A stretch of DNA of 64,000 nt from CAYMUR01 sp964393615. GTDB taxonomy: Bacteria > Planctomycetota > Planctomycetia > Pirellulales > Pirellulaceae. Under the pieces are notes generated by a model, which was given only the letters and a program-made list of their open reading frames with translations, did not search any database and was not told where the DNA came from. Position 1 is the first letter of the stretch. Every line of letters begins with the position of its first letter. A program made the translations under genes and the position numbers. Shown in pieces: positions 57,001-64,000 of this stretch. The stretch spans positions 1 through 64,000 of the forward strand of contig CAYMUR010000012.1 of NCBI GenBank assembly GCA_964393615.1, given 5' to 3'.

Positions 57001-57510
57001 TCGTAACAAGCGCGAATTGTCAACCGTTGTTTTGACATTGACCTGGCCCAAGTCTTTGGCCGCCTGCTGCCCCACCGCATCATAGACAATTGGTGGAACC
57101 TGGAGTGACTGGGACCGTAAAAGAAAAAAATTGGTCAAACTGTTCCTCAACCCAGGCACCGCTTGCTCAATAGTACGCGCTGCATACACCGGATTGATCT
57201 GTCGCAAAAGAAGTGGTGCAAACTGCGTCACCCCGGCATAAATCCAAATGGCCAACAGCAACAACAGGGATACCACACGACCCCATGTCGCCAACGGTGA
57301 CACCCAATGATCCCACACTGCCAGCGCGAGGAATAATGCCACCGTTAACGTCGAGCATTGCACGAAAGATATGGCCAAGTCCCGCAATTTTACATAATAA
57401 CGCGTGCGGCTAATTTGCCGTTGAATATAGATTTCATGCTGTCCCGTTTCCTGCACAACGTTATCGCTGTGGGTGCGTGAATCATTCGAACTGGCCGCTC
57501 CGGTGGCCAT
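54070..57510 (-). CDS. Large DUF4175-like membrane protein with acidic low-complexity region
   Basis: A 1146-residue protein. Two hydrophobic helices near residues 48-95 and one near 170-190 anchor it, as in DUF4175-type proteins of planctomycetes and proteobacteria. Residues about 200-580 form a beta-rich extracytoplasmic part (VRVSSVTYDYPAYTQLEP-like, with YTQ in the conserved region). Residues about 585-1035 are a Ser/Gly/Asp/Glu/Gln-rich, strongly acidic, presumably disordered stretch. The C-terminal 110 residues are a charged helical domain (LKDQQDNPDRALLDELGW, ELRRFLERWEQLKR). The function of the family is unknown. Long open frames in other frames over the low-complexity part are side effects of its composition. 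Confidence 0.8.
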   Translation of the reverse strand: MATGAASSNDSRTHSDNVVQETGQHEIYIQRQISRTRYYVKLRDLAISFVQCSTLTVALFLALAVWDHWVSPLATWGRVVSLLLLLAIWIYAGVTQFAPLLLRQINPVYAARTIEQAVPGLRNSLTNFFLLRSQSLQVPPIVYDAVGQQAAKDLGQVNVKTTVDNSRLLRMGYVFATIVALSGLYSFLSPKSPLKTIRRVVTPWANISRPSRVEISEVAVDDVVSKVGESVPVLLGQMVDVSAVARGVKHDEVVVLYYSTADEQIVNQPLEMHAVTADSTYEVILPADAKGLQQDIVFHIEAGDAVTGDYVLGVSRVPCIRVSSVTYDYPAYTQLEPKVIRDRGDIRSVEGTRITMTVKANQEIESASIQFKEIDETNQTQAKVPKTPNYVQLLPNGKLATANFSLSLPAGHRSLLRRSYEVHFTNHRGKQDNQPVQHLLEIIPDLAPEIEILAPMQQEIELPVDREQVIELLARDPDFGLIQIQLQMVAGGETILTKTLLDDPGGWRGNANRRFHFVPRKYGLRPGHQVTYWATARDNYGDAVADGSASNMVFTSKYRFVIVESKRPDAAADFPQESPGKTGDDGLQERANGQESTESVAEERSASDSSTVSNEKSGSEVAGSQREQESAAADDTSEQDSANGSQPESTGQQNSSAVEGETSDTADQSGTGMGSTDDGPSDSDSSAESESSGPGASRRATDGSDDGDIFEEILEHMRKSQDTGESSKPTGKLPADSEAETGSQNGTRQLEKTKGEDDTTPVNESNPTLSHGDRGQNLSAGEEPIKGDPREGDAADAVTGGGQSPEDVTGGDKDLSGNTQSGDDQQRLESEVGETKDDQGTAGAQQAHRRTASQLPSHDGKTEAPSEEQKLSGAGQPQASSTGEGAGDLGERDKPDHEQGGSQADKDRSKTSKVADDVADDTPSANGRETSSQGGNVAQAAGKNGKTGESQSTSEVPDQSPSSDTSSDRSTSLEQNARQSESDIPPVGDARLPGSPSTGPLSTTGGGPGQQQTHSPVAPVQDADAPNSEYSEEATDMALRYLKDQQDNPDRALLDELGWSDGELRRFLERWEQLKRKSQQDAASHTELQERLESLGLQPPLRRTRVDPTGQDSRGGLSDAANRTRPPAEYLDQVKAYQQSIAEERE

Positions 57511-58106
57511 AGTTAACGCTTTCTCGCGAAATGTTCTATTCGGGGCCAGTACACTGGATTTAGGAACCGCTATAGTCAGCTATCACCACTTTCATTATAG
57601 ACGAAAATCCAGCAAAAGCTTCCACCCAGCAGTCATAAAACGCTTGTGAGGCAGCCCCACCACAGGTGGTCCATCGATGAAAGCGTTGACCGCTGAGGAT
57701 GGCTGTGATAACTTCGCCTGTTTAATGGAAATGGGCTTTTCCAAGAAATAATTCGTGCCTGTCCACCCAGGAGTCTGACTACCTCTGGCAATCCTGTACT
57801 CGCATCAATCCTGTACTCGCATCAATCCTGTACTCGCATATTGCCCCTTGCGAGAACTTCACCAACCGTTATTCCGCTAGCATTGCTCGTAGAAGTTTCC
57901 AAACCTTAGCAATCCACTACACTTCCAAGGCCTCACAAAGACGATACCTTCCTTAAGGATACATCGGCAACAATTGGCAGGGACAACACTTATCCAGGAT
58001 AACGGCAAGCCAACTGAATGGGCCAAGTTAATTATTTAAATCGCAGCGTTTTGGATTGAAACGCCTTCAGCAACGGTAATTCTGAAAAATTCCCCGAGGC
58101 TCGCTA
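57511..58106. other. Divergent intergenic region
   Basis: About 600 bp between the DUF4175-like gene and lpxK. It carries a 17-bp triple repeat at 57789-57839 and no recognisable gene. A ribosome site GAGG at 58096-58099 precedes lpxK. Confidence 0.5.
57789..57839 (+). repeat. 17-bp tandem repeat, three copies
   Basis: CAATCCTGTACTCGCAT is repeated three times without change at 57789-57805, 57806-57822 and 57823-57839. Confidence 0.95.
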
Positions 58107-59276
58107 TTGTCAACTAAGACAATTTTCTCTCAGAGTAGATTGCAGTCCGACAAAAAGGTCGAGAATACCAAACAGGATGCTTCGTCAATCAGACCGGTGT
58201 GGTTTCATTCTCTGATTAACAACGAGCAGCGTGGCTTTGGTGCGACATTGGTGCGTTCCATGTTGGCGGCAATCGAAAAGCCATATTCGATGGTAGTGCG
58301 TTGCCGAAACTACTGCTTTAATACAGGACTGTTTCCGGCACATCCAATCGACGTTCCTGTACTCAGTGTCGGCAATCTCACTCTGGGTGGGACCGGAAAG
58401 ACTCCCATGGTAGCCTGGTTAGCCGGTTGGCTGGAAAACCACGCCGTACGAACAGCGATTGTCAGTCGAGGTTATGGTGGAAATGACGGCCACTGGAACG
58501 ATGAAGCCCTGGAGTTGCACCAGCGATTACCCAGCATCCCTCACATTCAAAACCGTAACCGCGTCCTAGGCGCGAAACAAGCCATCGCCCAACACCAAAC
58601 CGAGGTGATCGTACTGGACGATGCATTCCAACACAGACGGATCGCTCGAAACCTGGATATCGTGTTAATCGATGCCTTGGCACCGTTCGGGTACGAACGC
58701 GAATTTCCCCGCGGACTTTTGCGTGAACCACTCCAGGGTCTATCACGTGCTCATGTGGTTGCATTGTCCCGGGCAGACGCCGTGGGCACGAGCGAACGAG
58801 CTGAAATTCAACAACGTGTCCAAGCTATTGCACCAGGTGCCATCTGGCTTGAAACGATACACGCACCACAACATTGGCAGTCCACCACAGGAAAAACCAT
58901 AGACCTGTCTCAACTCGCAGGTGCCTCGGTCGCAATGTTTTGTGGAATTGGTAACCCCGAAGGATTTCGCCACACACTGAAAATGGCTCGCGTTCAAGTG
59001 GTCGGTGAACAAACGTTTCCGGACCATCATCAGTTTACTGATCAGAATATGCATACCTTGGACCGCTGGGTTCGCCAATTGGGTCCACTCGATGCGGTGG
59101 TATGCACCCACAAAGATTTGGTAAAACTGAGTGCCAGTCATATTGCTGGCTGCCCTTTGTATGCCTTGATGATTGGCTTGGAAATCACACAGGGTCAGAA
59201 AGCATTTGAGCAGGAACTTGAAAAAATCATCACTCTCGTTTCCAATAACAAGCCGCAATCGCATACAATGGTCTGA
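58107..59276 (+). CDS. lpxK: Tetraacyldisaccharide 4'-kinase (LpxK)
   Basis: LpxK phosphorylates the 4' position of the lipid A disaccharide at the inner membrane. The Walker-type motif VLSVGNLTLGGTGKTPMVAWLA and the SRGYGG segment are diagnostic, followed by VLDDAFQHRRIARNLDIVLID and the RGLLREPL element. The frame begins with TTG at 58107, seven bases after GAGG, which supports this rare start. The first 30 residues are not conserved-looking, and a GTG at 58197 is an alternative. It shows that the organism makes a lipid A-type molecule. Confidence 0.92.
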   Translation: MSTKTIFSQSRLQSDKKVENTKQDASSIRPVWFHSLINNEQRGFGATLVRSMLAAIEKPYSMVVRCRNYCFNTGLFPAHPIDVPVLSVGNLTLGGTGKTPMVAWLAGWLENHAVRTAIVSRGYGGNDGHWNDEALELHQRLPSIPHIQNRNRVLGAKQAIAQHQTEVIVLDDAFQHRRIARNLDIVLIDALAPFGYEREFPRGLLREPLQGLSRAHVVALSRADAVGTSERAEIQQRVQAIAPGAIWLETIHAPQHWQSTTGKTIDLSQLAGASVAMFCGIGNPEGFRHTLKMARVQVVGEQTFPDHHQFTDQNMHTLDRWVRQLGPLDAVVCTHKDLVKLSASHIAGCPLYALMIGLEITQGQKAFEQELEKIITLVSNNKPQSHTMV

Positions 59277-59523
59277 TTCCCAATTCGCTCAGAAGCTGAC
59301 ATGACTCAGAAGTTCGACAATTCAACCTGTCGATCCTAAGCTAATGCGAAGGAATCGCCGCAGGTTGATGAAAATTGCCCTATTCATCCTTCCCAGGGAA
59401 CCGCATCTGCTTTAAAGATCAAGGACCTTTTTCAGACCACTTGCAACAGCCTTTTATTCAACCAGCATAACATCATTCCTCTCTCTGACACAAAAACTGA
59501 CCTTTGTGACGCTCTTACCGACC

Positions 59524-60585
59524 ATGATTACTTTCGCAACACAACTCGGCGATTTGGTTTCTGCAATTTTTCGTGCCGCGGGATCGAAACCAGACGAAGC
59601 GGCCTGTATCAGTGACCATCTCGTAAAAGCCAATTTGTCAGGCCACGACTCCCATGGTGTCATTCGTGTAGCGGAATACATGAAATGGATACAAGAGGGA
59701 AAAGTACGGGCCAATCAACAGCTAGATTTTATCCTCAAAAGTGACACCCTCGTCGTGGCCGATGGCCAACTCGGCTATGGACAAGCACTGGGAGTGCAGG
59801 CCGTAAAATTGGGCATCGATATGTCAAAACAGTCAGGGACAACCGTTGTCGCACTCCGACACTGCGGACATCTCGGACGGATGGGACACTGGGCGGAAAT
59901 GGCTGCGGATGCTGGACGAATCTCGCTTCACTTCGCGACGACAAATGGCTTTGGAACTCTCATGGCCCCCTTCGGTGGAATCGAACGTCGCTTGTCGGCA
60001 AATCCAGTTGCCATAGGAATACCACGTGGTGAAGCCGATCCAATCCTGTTGGACATCTCCACTTCTGCCATTGCAGAAGGCAAGCTAAAGGTAGCACGCA
60101 ACAAGGGAACGCAGGTACCGGCAGGGTGCTTGTTAGACGCCCAGGGTAAACCAACAACCGATCCCAGACAATTTTATGCAGATCCTCCCGGTTCAATCCT
60201 ACCTTTTGGAGCTCACAAAGGTTACGGGTTAAGCGTATTGGTCGAAATGTTAGCTGGTGCATTGACTGGAAACGGATGCAGTCATCATCGTGCTCCACAA
60301 CTAGAACAGGGTATGTTGTCTATTTATTTGAATCCACAACAGTTTGAATCGCCGGACGGATTTTTGCAGGAAGTCAATCTTTTTGTTGACTATCTGAAAA
60401 GTTCAACATTCGATGCACAGTCAACAGAAATTCTTGTTCCAGGTGAAATTGAAGCCAAGTGCCGAGTGCAACGGATGGAACACGGCATCGAACTTGACCC
60501 GATCACTTGGGAGCAATTGTCAGCCGAAGCACGTCGTTTAGAAGTAAACGAAAACCTGATTCAGGCTGCCATGGCGTCCAACTAG
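59524..60585 (+). CDS. Ldh2/malate-lactate dehydrogenase family oxidoreductase
   Basis: The second Ldh2-family enzyme of the window, 353 residues. Signatures are ANLSGHDSHGVIRVAEYMK (with the catalytic His), LRHCGHLGRMGHWAEMA, ANPVAIGIPRG, LLDISTSAIAEGKLKVA, and PFGAHKGYGLSVLVEMLAGALTG. It is only a distant relative of the one at 26534, so they probably use different hydroxyacids. The ATG at 59524 is chosen over a GTG at 59506. It stands alone, about 250 bp after lpxK. Confidence 0.9.
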   Translation: MITFATQLGDLVSAIFRAAGSKPDEAACISDHLVKANLSGHDSHGVIRVAEYMKWIQEGKVRANQQLDFILKSDTLVVADGQLGYGQALGVQAVKLGIDMSKQSGTTVVALRHCGHLGRMGHWAEMAADAGRISLHFATTNGFGTLMAPFGGIERRLSANPVAIGIPRGEADPILLDISTSAIAEGKLKVARNKGTQVPAGCLLDAQGKPTTDPRQFYADPPGSILPFGAHKGYGLSVLVEMLAGALTGNGCSHHRAPQLEQGMLSIYLNPQQFESPDGFLQEVNLFVDYLKSSTFDAQSTEILVPGEIEAKCRVQRMEHGIELDPITWEQLSAEARRLEVNENLIQAAMASN

Positions 60586-61019
60586 ACACTTCAGTGCCAG
60601 AACAATTATGGGCATGCTCGTCTTTTCACCCTGGCCAACATTATCGGATAGCATTTGTTCTGAAAACACTCGGAGATTCATTCCTTTCGTTTGATTTTCT
60701 GGAATGGATGAGGGCATTTTTCTTAACGCTGATGTGTGGGAATTACCAGTTGTTAACCGGCTCGCCACACACTGTTCTTCATTTATCCTAAAGCGTTCAT
60801 CTCACTGGTAGTTTCGTCGCGTTGACCAGTCGGCCAATGCTGCTATGCTTTTTACAAACAAAACAGGGCTGCATACTAATGACGGACACTCCTCGTTGAA
60901 AATCGTGGTAGTGTCTGGAAAAAATATTTCCGCTGACAAAATACCGTCTTGCTAATAGCATTGAAAAAATAACGGTAACATCACTAGAGTCCTTAACATG
61001 CTCTAATCCTTGCCCACCC
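60586..61019. other. Intergenic region
   Basis: About 430 bp upstream of the Nramp-related gene. No gene, repeat or RNA was recognised. Confidence 0.5.
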
Positions 61020-62735
61020 ATGTCTGAAATTACATCCAACACTCACCATTCTTCGACGGCACCCTATCCGGGGTCTCACGACATCCCACGCTGGAATATT
61101 GGGGAATTACCCGAGCCACCAAGATTTACGTCGAAGAATTGGTTTGCACTATTAGGTCCCGGGTTACTGATGGGCGCGGGGGCAATCGGAGGCGGTGAAT
61201 GGCTGATGGGCCCCATGGTGACTGCCAAGTTTGGTGGAGGTCTGTTGTATTTAGCTGCGCTCGCCATCTTTGCCCAAGTTATCTACAACATCGAAATCAG
61301 CCGCTACGCACTGTACTCGGGCGAACCAATCTTCACTGGAAAATTCCGCACACTACCTGGTCCGATTTTCTGGGTCTGGATCTATATCCTGCTGGACTTT
61401 GGAGTGTTTTTTCCTTACTTGGCATCGAACGCAGCCGTGCCAGTGGTCACCTTATGGCGGGGAGCGATTCCCGATCCCACCACTGATGAACTTCTATTAC
61501 GCGGCGTCGGCATATCGATTTTCCTCCTGGCCATGGTCCCGCTCGTCATCGGCGGAAAGATCTACCACATCTTAAAAATCCTAAGTACTTTCAAGTTAGT
61601 CGTTGTGCTGGGATTCTTACTGCTTGTGGCATTGTTGTATTCCCATTCTGATACCTGGCGGGAAATCGGCCGAGGGTTTTTTCAACTCGGCAACATACCG
61701 GTGATTCGAGGCGAAGACCGTAACGACAATGGGATCCTTGACCCAGGTGAAGATTGGGACAAGGACGGTCACTTGGACGTCGTCGAAAAAGATCTCAACG
61801 ACGATGGTCAGTTGAATCCTGGCGAGGACTTGGACCATGATGGTACACGCGATGGTTCGAGTCTAGACAACGCCTTTCTGGTGTTGTTAGAAGGACGCGC
61901 ATGGCCTCGTGTCGACCTGTCCGTGATGGGTCTTCTGGCAGCCATGGTCGCCATTGCTGGAGGCGGGGGACTCGGAAACACTCCCATCAGTAACTACACG
62001 CGAGACCAAGGGTGGGGTATGGGCGCGCATGTGGGTGCGATTCCCAGTATCATCGGAGGTCGAAATATCAAGTTGTCACATGTAGGTACCGTTTTTTTAG
62101 TGACAGACGAAATATTACCTCGTTGGCGACGCTGGTATCGTCACGTCGTACGCGACCAATTAGCTGTTTGGCTTCCAGCCTGCTTATTAGGCGTGGCGTT
62201 GCCCAGCATGCTCTCCGTCGAGTTTTTAAAACGGGGATATGCCGTGGACAACGAATGGCTTGCCGCAGTCATGACAGCAGATGCACTGCGTGACCGTGTC
62301 GGAACGATGTGGGGCAAACCGTTTTGGTGGATGACCATCTTCTGTGGATTCCTGGTCCTGGGTCCCAGTTGTTCCTATGCAGCAGATGGTTCTATCCGAC
62401 GCTGGGTCGATATCATTTGGACGACCGTTCGTCCGATCCGTCAACTCAATCCACACTCCATTCGCTATCTCTACTTCGCAATTTTAGCTTTCTATGTAGC
62501 ATTTGGAGTCGTGATGCTTTCGCTGCGTCGCCCCGAGTCGTTACTACTGATGGCTGCCTTGTTCATGAATTTCGCCATGGGGTTTAGCATGTGGCACGCC
62601 TTGTGGGTCAACTGCACTATTCTCCCTCCCCAACTCCGTCCAGGGTGGTTCCTCCGCATTGCCCTGTTCCTGGCGGGTCTTTTCTACTGGATCATTGGCA
62701 CAATATCAACCATTACACAATTGGGGGTATTTTAA
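61020..62735 (+). CDS. Nramp-related transporter with EF-hand-like insertion
   Basis: A 571-residue membrane protein with about eleven helices and Nramp-like organisation (GPGLLMGAGAIGGGEWLMGP in helix 1, AQVIYNIEISRYALYSGE in the second to third helix region). The metal ligands of true Nramp proteins are not seen: helix 1 has IGGGEW where DPGN is expected, and no MPH motif appears near GNTPISNYTRDQ. Residues about 230-280 form a soluble insert of four DxDxDG-type loops (DRNDNGILDPGE, DWDKDGHLDVVE, DLNDDGQLNPGE, DLDHDGTRDG), which look able to bind calcium. The transported substrate is unknown. Confidence 0.8.
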   Translation: MSEITSNTHHSSTAPYPGSHDIPRWNIGELPEPPRFTSKNWFALLGPGLLMGAGAIGGGEWLMGPMVTAKFGGGLLYLAALAIFAQVIYNIEISRYALYSGEPIFTGKFRTLPGPIFWVWIYILLDFGVFFPYLASNAAVPVVTLWRGAIPDPTTDELLLRGVGISIFLLAMVPLVIGGKIYHILKILSTFKLVVVLGFLLLVALLYSHSDTWREIGRGFFQLGNIPVIRGEDRNDNGILDPGEDWDKDGHLDVVEKDLNDDGQLNPGEDLDHDGTRDGSSLDNAFLVLLEGRAWPRVDLSVMGLLAAMVAIAGGGGLGNTPISNYTRDQGWGMGAHVGAIPSIIGGRNIKLSHVGTVFLVTDEILPRWRRWYRHVVRDQLAVWLPACLLGVALPSMLSVEFLKRGYAVDNEWLAAVMTADALRDRVGTMWGKPFWWMTIFCGFLVLGPSCSYAADGSIRRWVDIIWTTVRPIRQLNPHSIRYLYFAILAFYVAFGVVMLSLRRPESLLLMAALFMNFAMGFSMWHALWVNCTILPPQLRPGWFLRIALFLAGLFYWIIGTISTITQLGVF

Positions 62736-62808
62736 ACAAACAGAGTAAACATAAACCACGGAGGTTAATGACAATCTTATTTTCGATACCATTTCGTCTA
62801 CTCATTAT

Positions 62809-63054
62809 TCAGTCCTCCAAAAGAACATCAATTGCATCAATTCTCTTTTGTAATTTTTCTCGCTCTTGAAGAAGCAGCGTCCTTACATCCCGCCCCAGCC
62901 CGAGCGCAAACTTCTTACCAGCCGCCTTTTTTTTCCTTGAATCAAGAAAGCTGTAATCACATTTGTCGCATTGATTCTTTCTGGCATGCACTTTGGTGCC
63001 ACATTTCGGGCACTTTTTCTGCGGACCCTTCCGTGTTGTTTTCTTTTTCACCAT
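62809..63054 (-). CDS. Small zinc-ribbon protein
   Basis: An 81-residue protein on the minus strand, started by an ATG at 63054 with a strong AAAGGAG site six bases upstream. A basic N terminus (MVKKKTTRKGP) leads to a zinc ribbon with two CxxC pairs (KKCPKCGTKVHARKNQCDKCDY). The second half is a charged helix (LLLQEREKLQKRIDAIDVLLED), probably a coiled coil. It could bind nucleic acid or a protein partner. It converges with the transporter gene. Confidence 0.8.
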   Translation of the reverse strand: MVKKKTTRKGPQKKCPKCGTKVHARKNQCDKCDYSFLDSRKKKAAGKKFALGLGRDVRTLLLQEREKLQKRIDAIDVLLED

Positions 63055-63114
63055 TTGTGACTCCTTTTCCAAAGGGTTAAAGATTTCTATTCCATTCTCT
63101 GGAGTTTCCGACAT

Positions 63115-64000
63115 TTATCATCGCGGAACAAGAGATATTACTTATTACCCCCATTCATAACCGTTTCCATTTGTCATTGCCCGCAGACAATCGGTGTAAA
63201 CTAATGCATTATTCTCATTTTATTACTCCTATTGCTGACGCGTTCATTTTATTTTATCCGCAATTTTATACTACCAACCCTGGGACCAACAATATCATTA
63301 ACAATGAATACTTTTTATCATCGCATTTATTCAACTACAAGAACGCGTATTACGCCAGAACAACCTGCCAAATCGATTGGTTATTCCGCACGCAATACAC
63401 TCCGTTAATAAACTTTCACCAATCGCTGGCATTCCTTTTTTTTGTACCGAGTTTGATAAACATGGTAGCACGGCAGTTAAAACGTTCCCGCTTTTAAATC
63501 ACCATCATTTGGGAATTCCCTTTGTATTCACCTTTCACCACGCTCCAACTCCCTGGTCACCCTATGTTTATTGGAGATTTTTTTTGGGATACATGGCAAG
63601 CATTTATTGGAGTAAAACACAAACGGGCGGATTATATAGAAATGTATCTCCAACAAACATGTACAGCATAAAACCTCAATATTCAACAGAAGACCAATTC
63701 AAACAAAACCTAACGGCACTGCTTGGGACTACCATTTCCAACAACACCTTTAAAACTGAACACTCCCATTCCCCGCTGACGGAATATTCGAATCATGAAA
63801 AGAAGTCATCATCAACGCACCCTGATCATGGGTTGTGGCGACTGGCATCTCACGCGAGCTTAATGGCCACGTGACGTGAATTCCTGGCTGGCAAACAGAA
63901 CCAGGTTTGCTGGGACCCATTCTCACGAAACACACACGAAGTCCCTCCTTTCGATACTCGCTGCAAAATCGCTGCGTGCAATCGCGCAAGTCGCACACAC
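63115..64000. other. A+T-rich end of window without supported gene
   Basis: From about 63115 to 63800 the sequence is visibly richer in A+T than the rest of the window. Plus-strand frames at 63171-63497 and 63377-63874 overlap and show no family features or ribosome sites. The last 120 bases return to normal composition. This could be non-coding DNA or a recent acquisition. Confidence 0.5.

Noticed and set aside
63377..63874. 165-codon frame in the A+T-rich tail
   Set aside because: No ribosome site, no domain, overlaps another frame, and its composition looks like translated non-coding DNA.

Overview
The window looks like a chromosomal segment of a planctomycete (Pirellulales/Rhodopirellula-like). 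The main evidence is lineage-typical families: two secreted PSCyt1-DUF1549-DUF1553 proteins each followed by a DUF1501 Tat-type protein, a third stand-alone DUF1501 gene, decayed DUF1501 pieces, and a DUF1559 prepilin-like protein. LpxK shows a lipid A-type outer membrane. Genes are loosely packed, with many intergenic stretches of 300-900 bp that hold short tandem duplications. I saw no rRNA, tRNA, CRISPR array, integrase or transposase.

Layout: 0.4-7.3 kb holds PSCyt/DUF1553 plus DUF1501 and an opposing DUF1501 gene. 8.1-9.8 kb holds an MFS exporter and a DUF1501 remnant. 10.3-15.7 kb holds a second PSCyt-LamG-DUF1553 gene (broken only by a 10-N assembly gap), its DUF1501 partner and a B3/B4-domain protein. 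15.8-20.7 kb holds DUF2237, HIT, a small secreted protein, a DUF1559 protein and an SDR epimerase. 20.9-25.1 kb holds two secreted glycan-active proteins (a TIM-barrel glycosidase-like protein and a GH51 arabinofuranosidase). 25.3-30.9 kb holds a small conserved-looking protein, an Ldh2-type dehydrogenase, an iron alcohol dehydrogenase and a NagB/PIG-L fusion.

The centrepiece is 31.7-43.6 kb: ten same-strand genes that read as a complete N-methylglutamate (indirect methylamine oxidation) pathway. They are the three N-methylglutamate synthase subunits (mgsA, mgsB, mgsC), an Amt channel, a 65-residue membrane protein, a gamma-glutamylmethylamide synthetase-type glutamine synthetase (gmaS), and the four sarcosine-oxidase-like N-methylglutamate dehydrogenase subunits (mgdA-D). 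Together they would take up methylammonium, couple it to glutamate, transfer the methylamino group to give N-methylglutamate, and oxidise that to glutamate plus formaldehyde (or a methylene-folate). This would supply nitrogen and perhaps C1 units. A convergent NitT/TauT/Thi5-type ABC transporter (43.8-46.9 kb) sits beside it.

46.9-64 kb holds RecG, a duplicated PpiC-type foldase, a sodium:solute symporter with two possible small membrane partners, remnants of dockerin-like and DUF1501 sequence, a large DUF4175-like membrane protein with a long acidic low-complexity segment, LpxK, a second Ldh2-type dehydrogenase, an Nramp-related transporter carrying inserted EF-hand-like loops, a zinc-ribbon protein, and an A+T-rich tail with no convincing gene.
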